A stretch of 64,000 nt of DNA. Source: Streptomyces sp. HPF1205. GTDB taxonomy: Bacteria > Actinomycetota > Actinomycetes > Streptomycetales > Streptomycetaceae. This document shows, piece by piece, positions 41,052 to 50,316 of this stretch. The DNA is taken from the NCBI RefSeq assembly GCF_020400825.1, contig NZ_JAINVH010000013.1, positions 1-64,000 on the forward strand, read 5' to 3'. The position numbers were made by a program, and so were the translations under genes. The notes under the pieces are model-generated. The model searched no databases, was not told the DNA's origin, and worked only from the letters and a program-made list of their open reading frames with translations. Position 1 is the stretch's first letter, and each line of letters begins with the position of its first letter.

Positions 41052-41659
41052 GCCCCCTGACGGTCCGGCTGCCGTACGCCGTGCCGTTCCCCGTGCCGTA
41101 CTTCCTGCCGCTCGTCCTGCCGCTCGTCCTGCCGGTCCGGCTGCCGGTCCTCCTGCCGGTCGGCGGTGCCCGCCTGCTCGTCCGCTTCGTCGCGCAGTCC
41201 GGCGTGCCAGTCGGCGAGCGCCTCGTTGAAGCGGACCAGCAGGTCGGTGAAGACCTCCCGCTCCTGCGTGGTCCAGGCGTCGGTGACCTGGGCCATCAGA
41301 CGGCGGCGGGAGTCGCGTACCTCGTTCAGGCGGCCGCGGCCGCGCGGGGACAGGGCCAGGACGACCGCGCGGCCGTCCTCCGGGTGGGAGGTGCGCTTGA
41401 CCAGGCCGGTGTCGACCAGCGGCGCGACCTGCCTGGTCACCGTGGAGGAGTCGATGCCCATGGCCTCCGCGAGCGCCTTGACGCCCATCGGGCCCTCCCG
41501 GTCGAGCCGGTTGAGCAGCAGATAGGCGGCGCGGTCCATGGAGTTGCGGGCCCGGCCCACGCCGCCGAGCCGGGTCTGTTCGGCGCGGCGGGCGAAGAGG
41601 GCGACCTGGTGCTGGAGCCGCTCAAGGAGTTCGGTCGAGGTCTCCGTTGGGTTGGACAT
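41048..41659 (-). CDS. MarR-family transcriptional regulator with charged repeat tail
   Basis: This 203-residue protein has the MarR winged helix in its usual place: SMDRAAYLLLNRLDREGPMG (40-59), VKALAEAMGIDSSTVTRQVA (60-79), KRTSHPEDGRAVVLALSPRG (about 89-108). After about residue 160 comes an unusual tail of Asp/Arg/Gln triplets (DRQEDRQPDRQDERQDERQ and similar), encoded by a repetitive plus strand GTCCTGCCG pattern. The ATG at 41659 is clear. It leads the MarR-sigma-membrane protein operon. What ligand it senses is unknown. Confidence 0.87.
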   Translation of the reverse strand: MSNPTETSTELLERLQHQVALFARRAEQTRLGGVGRARNSMDRAAYLLLNRLDREGPMGVKALAEAMGIDSSTVTRQVAPLVDTGLVKRTSHPEDGRAVVLALSPRGRGRLNEVRDSRRRLMAQVTDAWTTQEREVFTDLLVRFNEALADWHAGLRDEADEQAGTADRQEDRQPDRQDERQDERQEVRHGERHGVRQPDRQGA

Positions 41660-42001
41660 GACCTGAAAGCTCGCGATCTCTCGGTTCTGCGGTGAGGGTT
41701 TGGTGAGGGTGAACGAGGGTGGGTGAGGGTGGGTGGGGCTGAAGTTGGGATGAAGAGTACGCGGCGCCGGTGGCGGAGGGGCCGTTCCGGCCAAACAGCA
41801 ATCCGGTCCTGACGCGCTCCTGACCCGGTCCTGACCGGGCCCTGACCCGTTCCTGGTCCGTTCCCGACCGCTCTCGGCCGTTACCAGCTGCTCCCGACCG
41901 TTCCCGGCCGGGCGGACCCGTCGCGTACGGCGGTGGACACGAGCGCCCGGGCGAGGGTCACGGGCCGTCGGCCGGCGCGGGCGACTGCGAGACTGGATCT
42001 C
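41660..42001. other. Divergent intergenic region with GGTGAGGGT-type repeats
   Basis: This 342-base gap between the marR and ilvA starts holds no gene I can support. At 41691-41737 the plus strand repeats GGTGAGGGT and GGTGGGTGAGGGT several times, and at 41800-41915 it repeats CCTGACCCGGT- and CCCGACCGT-like units. Operators for the MarR protein are likely here, but I could not pick one with confidence. Confidence 0.5.
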
Positions 42002-43222
42002 ATGGACGCAACGGGGTCGCAGACGATCACCCTCGACGACGTGCGCGGCGCGCACAAGATGCTGTCCGGGGTCGCCCGGATCACCCCCATGGAAGGCTCC
42101 CGCCACCTGTCGTCGCTGGTCGGGGCGCCGGTGCAGCTCAAGTGCGAGAACCTTCAGCGGACCGGCTCGTTCAAGATCCGCGGCGCCTACGTCCGTATCG
42201 CCGGCCTGCGCCAGGAGGAGCGCGCGGCCGGGGTGGTCGCGGCCAGCGCCGGCAACCACGCGCAGGGAGTGGCGCTCGCGGCCTCGCTGCACGGGGTGCG
42301 CTCCACGGTGTTCATGCCGGTCGGCGCCCCGCTGCCGAAGGTCGCCGCGACCCGGGAGTACGGCGCCGAGGTGCGGCTGCACGGCACGGTCGTCGACGAG
42401 ACGCTGCGGGCGGCCCAGGAGTACGCGGAGGAGACCGGCGCGGTCTTCATCCACCCCTTCGACCATCCCGACATCATCGCCGGGCAGGGCACGGTCGGCC
42501 TGGAGATCCTGGAGCAGTGCCCCGAGGTGCGCACGATCCTGGTGGGCGTCGGCGGCGGCGGGCTGATTGCGGGGCTGGCCGTCGCGGTCAAGTCGCTGCG
42601 GCCGGACGTGCGGATCGTCGGCGTGCAGGCCGCGGGGGCGGCCGCGTACCCGCCGTCGCTCGCGGCCGGGCGGCCGGTGACGCTCGGCTCGGTGGCCACC
42701 ATGGCGGACGGCATCATGGTCGGCCGGCCCGGGGACATACCGTTCGCGGTCGTACGCGACCTGGTGGACGAGGTCGTCACGGTCGGCGAGGACCAGCTCT
42801 CCTCGGCGGTGCTGCTGTGCCTGGAGCGGGCCAAGCTGGTGGCGGAGCCGGCCGGGGCGAGCCCGGTGGCGGCGCTGCTGGCCGCGCCCGAGTCGTTCCA
42901 GGGGCCGTTGGTGGCGGTGCTGTCCGGCGGCAACGTGGACCCGTTGCTGCTGCAGCGCATCCTGCGGCACGGCATGTCGGCGGCCGGCCGCTACCTGTCG
43001 CTGCGGCTGCGGCTGACCGACCGCCCGGGGGCGCTGGCCACGATGCTGGGAGTGCTGTCAGTGGTGGACGCTAACGTGCTTGACGTCAGTCATGTGCGGA
43101 CCGATCCCCGGCTGGGACTGACCGAGGCCGAGGTCGAACTGCACCTGGAGACGAAGGGCCCCGAGCATTGCGCCGCGGTCGGCGCGGCACTGGAGGACGC
43201 CGGGTACACGGTGATCGCCTGA
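42002..43222 (+). CDS. ilvA: Threonine ammonia-lyase (PLP-dependent, ACT domain)
   Basis: This 406-residue enzyme deaminates L-threonine to 2-oxobutyrate, the first step to isoleucine and a source of propionyl-CoA. PLP-binding Lys58 lies in RTGSFKIRGAY, then SAGNHAQGVALAA and the phosphate loop GVGGGGLIAGLAV, and a single ACT-like domain at about 330-406 (YLSLRLRLTDRPGALATML, in parts). The one short ACT-like domain is closer to the catabolic or short biosynthetic form than to E. coli IlvA with two. The ATG at 42002 is preferred over the longer frame from 41933. Confidence 0.93.
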   Translation: MDATGSQTITLDDVRGAHKMLSGVARITPMEGSRHLSSLVGAPVQLKCENLQRTGSFKIRGAYVRIAGLRQEERAAGVVAASAGNHAQGVALAASLHGVRSTVFMPVGAPLPKVAATREYGAEVRLHGTVVDETLRAAQEYAEETGAVFIHPFDHPDIIAGQGTVGLEILEQCPEVRTILVGVGGGGLIAGLAVAVKSLRPDVRIVGVQAAGAAAYPPSLAAGRPVTLGSVATMADGIMVGRPGDIPFAVVRDLVDEVVTVGEDQLSSAVLLCLERAKLVAEPAGASPVAALLAAPESFQGPLVAVLSGGNVDPLLLQRILRHGMSAAGRYLSLRLRLTDRPGALATMLGVLSVVDANVLDVSHVRTDPRLGLTEAEVELHLETKGPEHCAAVGAALEDAGYTVIA

Positions 43223-43240
43223 CCCGATCCGATAATTGGG

Positions 43241-43269
43241 TTGACGCGATATATCGCGTCTGGCATCCT
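43241..43269 (+). promoter_or_regulatory. DrrAB operon promoter with perfect 18-bp palindrome
   Basis: -35 TTGACG (43241-43246) and CATCCT (43264-43269) stand 17 bases apart. GACGCGATATATCGCGTC (43243-43260), identical on both strands, fills the -35 and spacer, so a bound repressor would block the promoter. CGATATATCG palindromes are characteristic of PadR-family operators in actinobacteria; no regulator gene is adjacent. Confidence 0.75.
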
Positions 43270-43408
43270 CGCGTCCTATCGTGAAGGTGCCGCCCGTCGC
43301 GGGCGCACGGGGGCACGTCGATCGGTGCCGGCCGATGAGTTCCGGCCGGCCCGGCGGTCAACCCGACCGCAAGCACCAGCAACCGACCAACCGACGGGAG
43401 CGAAGAAC

Positions 43409-44413
43409 ATGCCGGGCGCGATCTACGCCGAGGGTCTCGTGAAGACCTTCGGCGACGTCAAGGCCCTGGGGGGAGTGGATCTCGACGTACCGGAGGGGAC
43501 CGTCCTCGGCCTGCTCGGCCCGAACGGCGCGGGCAAGACCACCGCCGTCCGGGTCCTGACCACCCTGCTCCGGCCCGACAGCGGCAAGGCCGTGGTGGCG
43601 GGCATCGACGTGCTGAAGCACCCCAACGAGGTCCGCCGGCGGATCGGCCTGTCCGGGCAGTTCGCGGCCGTCGACGAGTACCTGACCGGCCGGGAGAACC
43701 TGCAGATGGTCGGCCGGCTCTACCAGCTGGGCGCGAAGGCGGCCCGGGCCCGGGCCGACGAGCTGCTGGAGCGGTTCAACCTCGCCGACGCGGCCAACCG
43801 CCCCTCCAAGACGTACTCCGGCGGTATGCGCCGCCGGCTCGACCTGGCCGCCGCCCTGGTGGTCAGCCCGCCGGTGATGTTCATGGACGAGCCCACCACC
43901 GGGCTCGACCCGCGCAACCGGCAGCAGTTGTGGGAGGTCATCCAGGAACTGGTCGCGGGCGGCACCACCTTGCTGCTGACCACCCAGTACCTGGAGGAGG
44001 CCGACCACCTCGCCCACGACATCTGCGTGATCGACCAGGGCACGGTCATCGCGCGCGGCACCTCCGACGAGCTCAAGGCGCAGACCGGCGGCGAGCGGGT
44101 GCAGGTCGTGGTCCACGAGCGGGACCGGATCGACGACGCCGTGCGCATACTGGCCGCCCGCGGCAAGGGCGAGGCCGAGGTCGAGCAGCACACCCGCGAG
44201 ATCACCGTCCCGGTCACCGGCGGCGCCAAGCTGCTCGCCGAGATCATCCGCGACCTGGACGCCCAGGGCATCGAGATCGACGACATCGGTCTGCGCCGCC
44301 CCACCCTCGACGACGTGTTCATCTCGCTGACCGGCCACAGGGCCGAGGAGGCGAAGGCCGGCGCGACGGACGATGCCGCCGCCGAGCCGGTCGTACAGGA
44401 GGCCGTGAAGTGA
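43409..44413 (+). CDS. DrrA-type ABC exporter ATPase
   Basis: This 334-residue ATPase has Walker A GPNGAGKTT (about 38), signature YSGGMRRRLDLAAAL, Walker B VMFMDEPTTGLDP and the C-terminal DrrA-type domain (DIGLRRPTLDDVFISLTGH, about 293). It is close to daunorubicin-resistance type exporters, which push hydrophobic compounds through a paired permease. The ATG follows GGGAGCGAAG. Its last codons overlap the permease start in GTGA. A strong operator-like palindrome lies upstream, so it is probably repressed until its substrate is present. Confidence 0.93.
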   Translation: MPGAIYAEGLVKTFGDVKALGGVDLDVPEGTVLGLLGPNGAGKTTAVRVLTTLLRPDSGKAVVAGIDVLKHPNEVRRRIGLSGQFAAVDEYLTGRENLQMVGRLYQLGAKAARARADELLERFNLADAANRPSKTYSGGMRRRLDLAAALVVSPPVMFMDEPTTGLDPRNRQQLWEVIQELVAGGTTLLLTTQYLEEADHLAHDICVIDQGTVIARGTSDELKAQTGGERVQVVVHERDRIDDAVRILAARGKGEAEVEQHTREITVPVTGGAKLLAEIIRDLDAQGIEIDDIGLRRPTLDDVFISLTGHRAEEAKAGATDDAAAEPVVQEAVK

Positions 44414-45273
44414 CCACCGTGACCGAATCCACCGAGGCCGCCGAGTCCACCCTGGCGCCCGCCGCCGCCGGCGGCCTCGTCCAGTCGATGCGCGACTCGC
44501 TGGTGATCGCCAAGCGGAACCTGCTGCGCATGATGCGCATCCCCGAGATGGTGGTCTTCGGACTCATCCAGCCGATCATGTTCGTGGTGCTGTTCAGCTA
44601 CGTCTTCGGCGGCTCGGTGAACGTCGGCGGCACCTTCTCGGCCGGCTCCTACCGCGAGTTCCTGATGGGCGGCATCTTCGCCCAGACGGTCACCTTCGCC
44701 ACCGCGGGAGCGGGCGCCGGCATCGCCGACGACATGAACAAGGGCCTGATCGACCGGTTCCGCTCGCTGCCGATGTCCCGCGGCGCGGTCCTCACCGGCC
44801 GTACGCTGGCCGACTCCGTGCAGACCGCGCTGACCGTCGTCGTGCTGGCGATCGTCGGCGTGCTGGTCGGCTGGCGCATCCACAACGGCGTCCCGAAGAT
44901 GCTCGGCGCCTTCGCGCTGCTGCTCCTGCTGGGGTACGCGTTCTCGTGGATCGGCGCGCTGATCGGCCTGAGCGTGCGCACCCCGGAGGCGGCCACCTCC
45001 GGCGGCCTGATCTGGCTCTTTCCGGTGACCTTCGTGTCCAACGCCTTCGTCAACCCGCAGTTCATGCCGACCTGGCTGCAGCACGTCGCCGAGTGGAACC
45101 CGTTCAGCGCCACCGTCCAGGCCAGCAGGACCCTGTTCGGCAACCCCGGTGTGGTCAAGTCCGGCGCGTGGCCGATGCAGCACCCGGTGTGGGCCTCGCT
45201 GCTGTGGTCGATCGTGATCATCGTGGTCTTCCGCACCCTGGCGGTCCGCAAGTACCGCTCGGCGACGGCCTGA
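44410..45273 (+). CDS. DrrB-type ABC exporter permease
   Basis: This 287-residue ABC-2 permease has six membrane segments (about 48-70, 90-112, 135-160, 165-190, 195-217 and 260-280), with the cytoplasmic helix LIDRFRSLPMSRGAVLTGRT and a characteristic loop PEAATSGGLIWLFPVTFVSN. The GTG overlaps the ATPase stop (44410-44413), so the two are made together. They should form an exporter for antibiotics or hydrophobic metabolites; the substrate cannot be told. A terminator follows. Confidence 0.93.
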   Translation: MTTVTESTEAAESTLAPAAAGGLVQSMRDSLVIAKRNLLRMMRIPEMVVFGLIQPIMFVVLFSYVFGGSVNVGGTFSAGSYREFLMGGIFAQTVTFATAGAGAGIADDMNKGLIDRFRSLPMSRGAVLTGRTLADSVQTALTVVVLAIVGVLVGWRIHNGVPKMLGAFALLLLLGYAFSWIGALIGLSVRTPEAATSGGLIWLFPVTFVSNAFVNPQFMPTWLQHVAEWNPFSATVQASRTLFGNPGVVKSGAWPMQHPVWASLLWSIVIIVVFRTLAVRKYRSATA

Positions 45274-45316
45274 ACCGTCCGACCGTATGACCGCACGACC
45301 GCGCGGTGAACGCTGA

Positions 45317-45348
45317 AGGAGCCCCGGCCTGTCCCGGCCGGGGCTCCT
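45317..45348. terminator. Bidirectional terminator between drrB and greA
   Basis: AGGAGCCCCGGCC (45317-45329) pairs exactly with GGCCGGGGCTCCT (45336-45348) around the loop TGTCCC. It lies 43 bases after the permease stop and 80 bases before the convergent greA end. Confidence 0.85.
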
Positions 45349-45428
45349 GTCGCGGGTGGGCGCGTCGTACGCGCCGCCGCCTGTCCTTGTGTTACGCGGG
45401 TGCCGCGCGGGTGCCGTACCCGCCCGGC

Positions 45429-45926
45429 TCAGCCCCGGTAGGGCTTCACGTCGAGGATGCGGACCGTCGCGGTCTTGCCGTTGGGCAGTTCGTACGTGGC
45501 GTCCTCGCCGGTCCTCTTGCCGGTGACGCCGCGACCGAGCGGGGACTGCGGCGAGTACGTGTCCATGTCGCCGGCCACCCCCTCGCGGGAGCCCAGCAGG
45601 AAGGTCATCGCGTCGTCGGGGTCCCCGTCGAACGCGACCGTGACGACCATGCCCGGCGCCACCACGCCGTCGTCCGCCGGGGCCTCGCCCACCTTGGCGG
45701 TCTCCAGGATCTGGGTGAGCTGGCGGATGCGCAGCTCCAGCTTGCCCTGGTCCTCACGCGCCGCGTGATAACCCGCGTTCTCCTTGAGATCGCCTTCCTG
45801 GCGGGCTTCCTCGATCTTGGCGACGATCTCGGCGCGCGCCGGACCAGACAGATGCTCCAGCTCGGCCTTGAGCTGGTCGTACGCCGCCTGGGTGAGCCAG
45901 GTGACGTTGTCGCTGGTCTGGGTCAC
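45429..45926 (-). CDS. greA: Transcript cleavage factor GreA
   Basis: This 165-residue protein has the coiled-coil N-domain with the acidic tip (KIEEARQEGDLKENAGYHAA, residues about 37-56, incl. the D/E of GDLKENA) and a C-terminal FKBP-like domain ending YSPQSPLGRGVTGKR. GreA makes backtracked RNA polymerase cut and resume. In S. coelicolor, GreA-like proteins are several; this one has the standard length and the acidic tip needed for cleavage. The GTG at 45926 has GAGGAG upstream. Confidence 0.95.
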   Translation of the reverse strand: MTQTSDNVTWLTQAAYDQLKAELEHLSGPARAEIVAKIEEARQEGDLKENAGYHAAREDQGKLELRIRQLTQILETAKVGEAPADDGVVAPGMVVTVAFDGDPDDAMTFLLGSREGVAGDMDTYSPQSPLGRGVTGKRTGEDATYELPNGKTATVRILDVKPYRG

Positions 45927-46232
45927 AGGTGCTCCTCGTCGGTACATGTGGTGCCGTGTGCCTGTCCGGCGGACTTCCCGCGGACGGTGCTCCCCCCACA
46001 GCGTGGCGTGGGGGCACCCCCAGCCGCGTGCGCGGCCGGCGGGTCGCCCCCGCGAGCCGGTACGGGCGCCCCCGGCACGCGCCGGGAGTGCCCCCACCCG
46101 ATGAACAAGTGCATTGCCATCGGTCACCGGGGCGAAACCACGAGCCTAACAATTACTGGTCGTGGACGGGAGCGATAAACACCCCGGCGGGGGACGCCGG
46201 ACGCTTCCCTCATGGACGCGCGGCCGGCGCGG
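45927..46232. other. Intergenic region upstream of greA
   Basis: This 306-base gap between greA and the DUF4307 gene shows no reading frame I would support. GGTGCTCCCCCCAC near 45984 and GTGGGGGCACC near 46007 could form a strong hairpin in the greA leader, and CTCCCGGCG-type sequences repeat further upstream. These may be a leader structure; I have no evidence for a known riboswitch. Confidence 0.4.
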
Positions 46233-46640
46233 TCAGCCTTTGGCGGCCTTCCCACAGTGCACCAGCTCGCCGGTCTCGCCGCGCGCGGTGGTGCGCACCG
46301 TCACCACCGTGTCCACCTGCTCGGCGTGCTGGGCCAGCCGGACGTCCTTGCGGCCCACCTCGTTGTGCTCCTTGTCCTGCGAGCGCAGGGTGCACACGGC
46401 GACGGTGCCCGCGCCCTTGTGGACCTCCAGGTGGATCTCCATCGCCTGGTCGGACACCGCGCGGAAGGCCACCACCTGGCCGCTGACCTGGTCGCCGGTC
46501 AGCGACGTCCAGCCGTACCAGCCGATGCCGAGCACCGCCAGCGCGCCCAGCACGATCGCGGCGATCCGCAGTTGCCGGTCGGCGCGGGCGTCGGCGTCGG
46601 GGCCGCGCCCGTAGCGGTCGGCGGGCCGTACGGCCGTCAT
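46233..46640 (-). CDS. DUF4307 family membrane protein
   Basis: This 135-residue protein has a basic head with RYGR (about 9-12), one membrane helix (about 25-45) and an extracytoplasmic domain with two Cys residues (VAVCTLRSQDKEHNEVGRK, ELVHCGKAAKG). I recognise the actinobacterial DUF4307 type, usually next to mca and greA, as here. The ATG follows GGAGGAACG. Function is unknown. Confidence 0.88.
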   Translation of the reverse strand: MTAVRPADRYGRGPDADARADRQLRIAAIVLGALAVLGIGWYGWTSLTGDQVSGQVVAFRAVSDQAMEIHLEVHKGAGTVAVCTLRSQDKEHNEVGRKDVRLAQHAEQVDTVVTVRTTARGETGELVHCGKAAKG

Positions 46641-46846
46641 GGTCGTTCCTCCTGCGCGAGGCGGGCGGTACGGGCGCCGGCACCGGATCCGGCCCGTTCT
46701 CCCGCCCGTGGAATTTTTCGTCCCCGCACTCGGTCACTATAGGAGGTGCCTCCTCGGCCGACGGAGGGGGCCGGGGGTGGCGACGGGCGGACCCGGGGCA
46801 CACCCCAGCAGACCCCGAGGACGACGAGGACGACGAGGACCCCGCC

Positions 46847-47719
46847 TTGACCGAGCAGCTCCGGCTGATGGCCGTGCACGCCCACCCCGACGACGAGTCC
46901 AGCAAAGGCGCGGCCACCATGGCCAAATACGTGTCGGAGGGGGTGGACGTCCTGGTCGCCACATGCACCGGCGGCGAGCGCGGCTCGGTGCTCAACCCCA
47001 AGCTCCAGGGCGACCCGTACATCGAGGAGCACATCCACGAGGTGCGCGCCAAGGAGATGGAGGAGGCCCGCGAGATCCTCGGCGTCGAGCAGTCCTGGCT
47101 GGGCTTCGTGGACTCCGGGCTGCCCGAGGGCGACCCGCTGCCGCCGCTGCCCGAGGGCTGCTTCGCGCTGCAGGACGTGGACGAGGCGGCCGGCGTCCTG
47201 GTGAAGCTGATCCGCGAGTTCCGGCCGCACGTGATCACCACGTACGACGAGAACGGCGGCTACCCGCACCCCGACCACATCATGACCCACAAGATCTCGG
47301 TGGTCGCCTTCGAGGCGGCCGGCGACCCCGAGCGCTACCCCGAGGCGGGCGAGCCGTGGACCCCGCTGAAGCTCTACTACAACCAGGGCTTCAACAAGCA
47401 GCGCACGGTCGCCCTGCACGAGGCGCTGCTCGCCCGCGGCCTGGAGTCGCCGTACGGGGAGTGGCTCAAGCGCTGGGACGACTCCGACCGCCCCGAGCGC
47501 ACCATCACCACCCGCGTGCCCTGCGGTGAGTTCTTCGAGGTCCGGGACAAGGCGCTGATCGCGCACGCCACCCAGATCGACCCCGACGGCTCCTGGTTCC
47601 ACGTCCCCATGGACGTCCAGCGCGAGATCTGGCCCACCGAGGACTACGAGCTGGCCCGCTCGCTGGTGGACGTCTCGCTGCCCGAGTCGGACCTCTTCGC
47701 GGGCATCCGCGACGCCTGA
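46847..47719 (+). CDS. mca: Mycothiol S-conjugate amidase
   Basis: This 290-residue metalloenzyme cleaves mycothiol S-conjugates so that the mercapturic acid can be exported, detoxifying electrophiles and drugs. The zinc site AHPDDESSKG (residues 12-21; His13, Asp16) and a later HPDHIMTHK supply the ligands, and TCTGGERGS is the usual neighbour. The TTG at 46847 gives MTEQLRLMAVHAHPDDE as in homologues; GAGG stands 8 bases upstream. Mycothiol is the thiol of actinobacteria, so the gene supports the taxonomic reading. It is divergent from DUF4307. Confidence 0.95.
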   Translation: MTEQLRLMAVHAHPDDESSKGAATMAKYVSEGVDVLVATCTGGERGSVLNPKLQGDPYIEEHIHEVRAKEMEEAREILGVEQSWLGFVDSGLPEGDPLPPLPEGCFALQDVDEAAGVLVKLIREFRPHVITTYDENGGYPHPDHIMTHKISVVAFEAAGDPERYPEAGEPWTPLKLYYNQGFNKQRTVALHEALLARGLESPYGEWLKRWDDSDRPERTITTRVPCGEFFEVRDKALIAHATQIDPDGSWFHVPMDVQREIWPTEDYELARSLVDVSLPESDLFAGIRDA

Positions 47720-47734
47720 GCAACAATGGTGGGC

Positions 47735-48118
47735 GTGACTCCTTCCGCCGCGCACAGTCTCGCCCACCCCGTGGCCCAGGGCCTCGTGCCGCTCGCCCAG
47801 GACCTCGACCAGAAGAAGGTGACGCCCGGCCTCCTCGGATTCGTGGTCTTCGCCGTCATGGCCGTCGGGCTGTGGGCGCTCATGAAGAACATGGGCAAGC
47901 AGATGAAGAAGATCGACTTCGAGGAGCGGCCGGCCGCCGAGCCGCGCCCGGCCGCCACCGCCTCCGCCACGAAGGCCGACGCCACGACGACCGCGAAGGC
48001 CGACGCCACGACGGCCGCGAAGGGCGCCGCACGCACCGCGAACGCCGCCGCCGGCGCCGAGCGGCCCGCGTCCCTCGGCAAGCAGCGCTCCTCCGGGCCG
48101 GACTCCGACCGGCCGTAG
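47735..48118 (+). CDS. Small membrane protein, unknown function
   Basis: This protein of 127 residues has one membrane helix (about 33-50, LLGFVVFAVMAVGLWALM) followed by a cytoplasmic KNMGKQMKKIDFEERP segment and a long Ala/Thr/Lys-rich tail (repeats of KADATT). The GTG at 47735 is chosen over ATG 47726 in the same frame because an AACAAT -10-like box ends 7 bases before it. It follows mca by 15 bases. I know no function. Confidence 0.75.
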   Translation: MTPSAAHSLAHPVAQGLVPLAQDLDQKKVTPGLLGFVVFAVMAVGLWALMKNMGKQMKKIDFEERPAAEPRPAATASATKADATTTAKADATTAAKGAARTANAAAGAERPASLGKQRSSGPDSDRP

Positions 48119-48250
48119 CACCGCCGCAGCCCGTCCGCACCCGACTCGCGGACGACCGGCACCCGACCCGCGGACGACCGGCAGGAGACGGGCGCGCGGC
48201 GCGCCCGCGCGCGCCGACGGGGCGCGGGCGGGGCGTGAGAGGCTGACTGT

Positions 48251-50278
48251 GTGAACCGACTCGGGGACGCGACATCGCCTTACCTGCTGCAGCACGCGGA
48301 CAATCCGGTGGACTGGTGGCCGTGGGGGGAGGAGGCGTTCGCGGAGGCGGGCAAGCGCGGGGTGCCCGTGCTGCTGAGCGTCGGGTATTCCAGCTGCCAC
48401 TGGTGCCATGTGATGGCGCACGAGTCGTTCGAGGACGAGGCGACGGCGGCGTACCTCAACGAGCACTTCGTGGCGATCAAGGTGGACCGCGAGGAGCGGC
48501 CCGACGTCGACGCCGTCTACATGGAGGCGGTGCAGGCCGCGACCGGGCAGGGCGGCTGGCCGATGACCGTGTTCCTGACGCCCGGCGGCGAGCCGTTCTA
48601 CTTCGGCACGTACTTCCCGCCGGTGGCCCGGCAGGGCATGCCCGGGTTCCGGGACGTGCTCCAGGGCGTGGTCGCGGCGTGGCGCGACCGGCGCGAGGAG
48701 GTCGGCGAGGTCGCGCGCCGGATCGTGGGGGAGCTGACGGAGCGCGCGGGGGCGTACGGGGTGTCGGCCGCGCCCGGCGAGAGCGAGACGGCCGCCGCGC
48801 TGCTCGGGCTCACCAGGGAGTACGACCCGGCGTACGGCGGGTTCGGCGGTGCGCCGAAGTTCCCGCCGTCGATGGCGCTGGAGTTCCTGCTGCGCCACCA
48901 CGCCCGCGCCGGCGCCGAGGGCGCGCTGCAGATGGCCCGCGACACCTGCGAGGCGATGGCCCGCGGCGGGCTGTACGACCAGCTCGCGGGCGGGTTCGCC
49001 CGCTACAGCACCGACCGCACCTGGACCGTGCCGCACTTCGAGAAGATGCTGTACGACAACGCCCTGCTCACCCGGGTGTACGCGCATCTGTGGCGGGCCA
49101 CCGGCTCCGACCTGGCCCGGCGGGTCGCGCTGGAGACCGCCGACTTCCTCGTCGCGGAACTGGCCACCACCGAGGGCGGCTTCGCCTCCGCGCTGGACGC
49201 CGACAGCGACGACGGCACCGGACGCCACGCCGAGGGCGCGTACTACGTGTGGACCCCCGACCTGCTCACCGCGGAGCTCGGCCCGGCGGACGGGGAGTTC
49301 GCGGCCGCGTACTTCGGCGTTACCGAGGAGGGCACCTTCGAGCACGGCACCTCCGTCCTGCGGCTGCCGCAGGGCGGCGCGGTGGCCGACGCCGAGCGGG
49401 TCGCCTCGGTGCGCGAGCGGCTGCTGGCCGCGCGCGGCAGGCGCCCGCGGCCGGGCAGGGACGACAAGGTGGTGGCCGCCTGGAACGGCCTGGCGATCGC
49501 CGCGCTCGCCGAGACCGGCGCCTACTTCGACCGGCCCGACCTCGTGCAGGCCGCCGTGGACGCCGCCGACCTGCTGATCAGGGTGCACCTGGACCCGCGC
49601 GGACGGCTGCTGCGCACCTCGCGGGACGGCGTCCCCGGCGGCAACGCGGGCGTCCTGGAGGACTACGGCGACGTGGCCGAGGGCTTCCTGGCGCTGGCGT
49701 CGGTCACCGGCGACGGCGTCTGGCTGGACTTCGCCGGGCTGCTGCTGGACGCGGTGCTGCGGCACTTCACGGCGCCGGACGGGACGCTGTACGACACCGC
49801 GGACGACGCGGAGCGGCTGATCAGGCGCCCGCAGGACCCGACCGACAACGCCGCGCCCTCGGGGTGGACGGCGGCGGCCGGGGCGCTGCTGTCGTACGCC
49901 GCGCACACCGGCTCGGACAAGCACCGGGCGGCCGCCGAACGCGCGCTCGGCGTGGTGGGCGCGCTGGCCCCGCGTGCCCCGCGTTTCATCGGCTGGGGCC
50001 TCGCGGTGGCCGAGGCGGCGCTGGACGGGCCGCGCGAGGTGGCCGTGGTCGGCCCCACCGCGGACCCGCGCACCGCCGAGCTGCACCGTACCGCGCTGCT
50101 GGGCGCGGCCCCCGGCGCGGTCGTGGCCGTCGGGGAGGAGGGCTCCACCGAGTTCCCGCTGCTGCGCGACCGCCCGGCCCGCGGCGGCCGGCCCGCCGCG
50201 TACGTCTGCCGCCACTTCGTCTGCGACGCGCCGACCTCCGACCCGCGCACGCTGCGCTCCCAGCTCCGCCCCGCGTAG
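48251..50278 (+). CDS. Thioredoxin-like DUF255 protein (YyaL/spermatogenesis-associated type)
   Basis: This 675-residue protein has an N-terminal thioredoxin-fold domain with [16 protein letters not shown] (CHWC, Cys49 and Cys52) and a C-terminal alpha/alpha barrel similar to N-acylglucosamine epimerases (about 200-670: [49 protein letters not shown]). The family is widespread, with no agreed role; a redox or sugar-related activity is suggested by the fold. The GTG has a GAGGCT -10-like box ending 6 bases upstream. Confidence 0.9.
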   Translation: MNRLGDATSPYLLQHADNPVDWWPWGEEAFAEAGKRGVPVLLSVGYSSCHWCHVMAHESFEDEATAAYLNEHFVAIKVDREERPDVDAVYMEAVQAATGQGGWPMTVFLTPGGEPFYFGTYFPPVARQGMPGFRDVLQGVVAAWRDRREEVGEVARRIVGELTERAGAYGVSAAPGESETAAALLGLTREYDPAYGGFGGAPKFPPSMALEFLLRHHARAGAEGALQMARDTCEAMARGGLYDQLAGGFARYSTDRTWTVPHFEKMLYDNALLTRVYAHLWRATGSDLARRVALETADFLVAELATTEGGFASALDADSDDGTGRHAEGAYYVWTPDLLTAELGPADGEFAAAYFGVTEEGTFEHGTSVLRLPQGGAVADAERVASVRERLLAARGRRPRPGRDDKVVAAWNGLAIAALAETGAYFDRPDLVQAAVDAADLLIRVHLDPRGRLLRTSRDGVPGGNAGVLEDYGDVAEGFLALASVTGDGVWLDFAGLLLDAVLRHFTAPDGTLYDTADDAERLIRRPQDPTDNAAPSGWTAAAGALLSYAAHTGSDKHRAAAERALGVVGALAPRAPRFIGWGLAVAEAALDGPREVAVVGPTADPRTAELHRTALLGAAPGAVVAVGEEGSTEFPLLRDRPARGGRPAAYVCRHFVCDAPTSDPRTLRSQLRPA

Positions 50279-50316
50279 GGCGGCGCGGGCGGCGCATGCC
50301 GCGCGGGCCGCGCGGG

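Noticed and set aside
45960..46110. Riboswitch in the greA leader
   Set aside because: Hairpins are possible, but I see no conserved core of any known riboswitch class.
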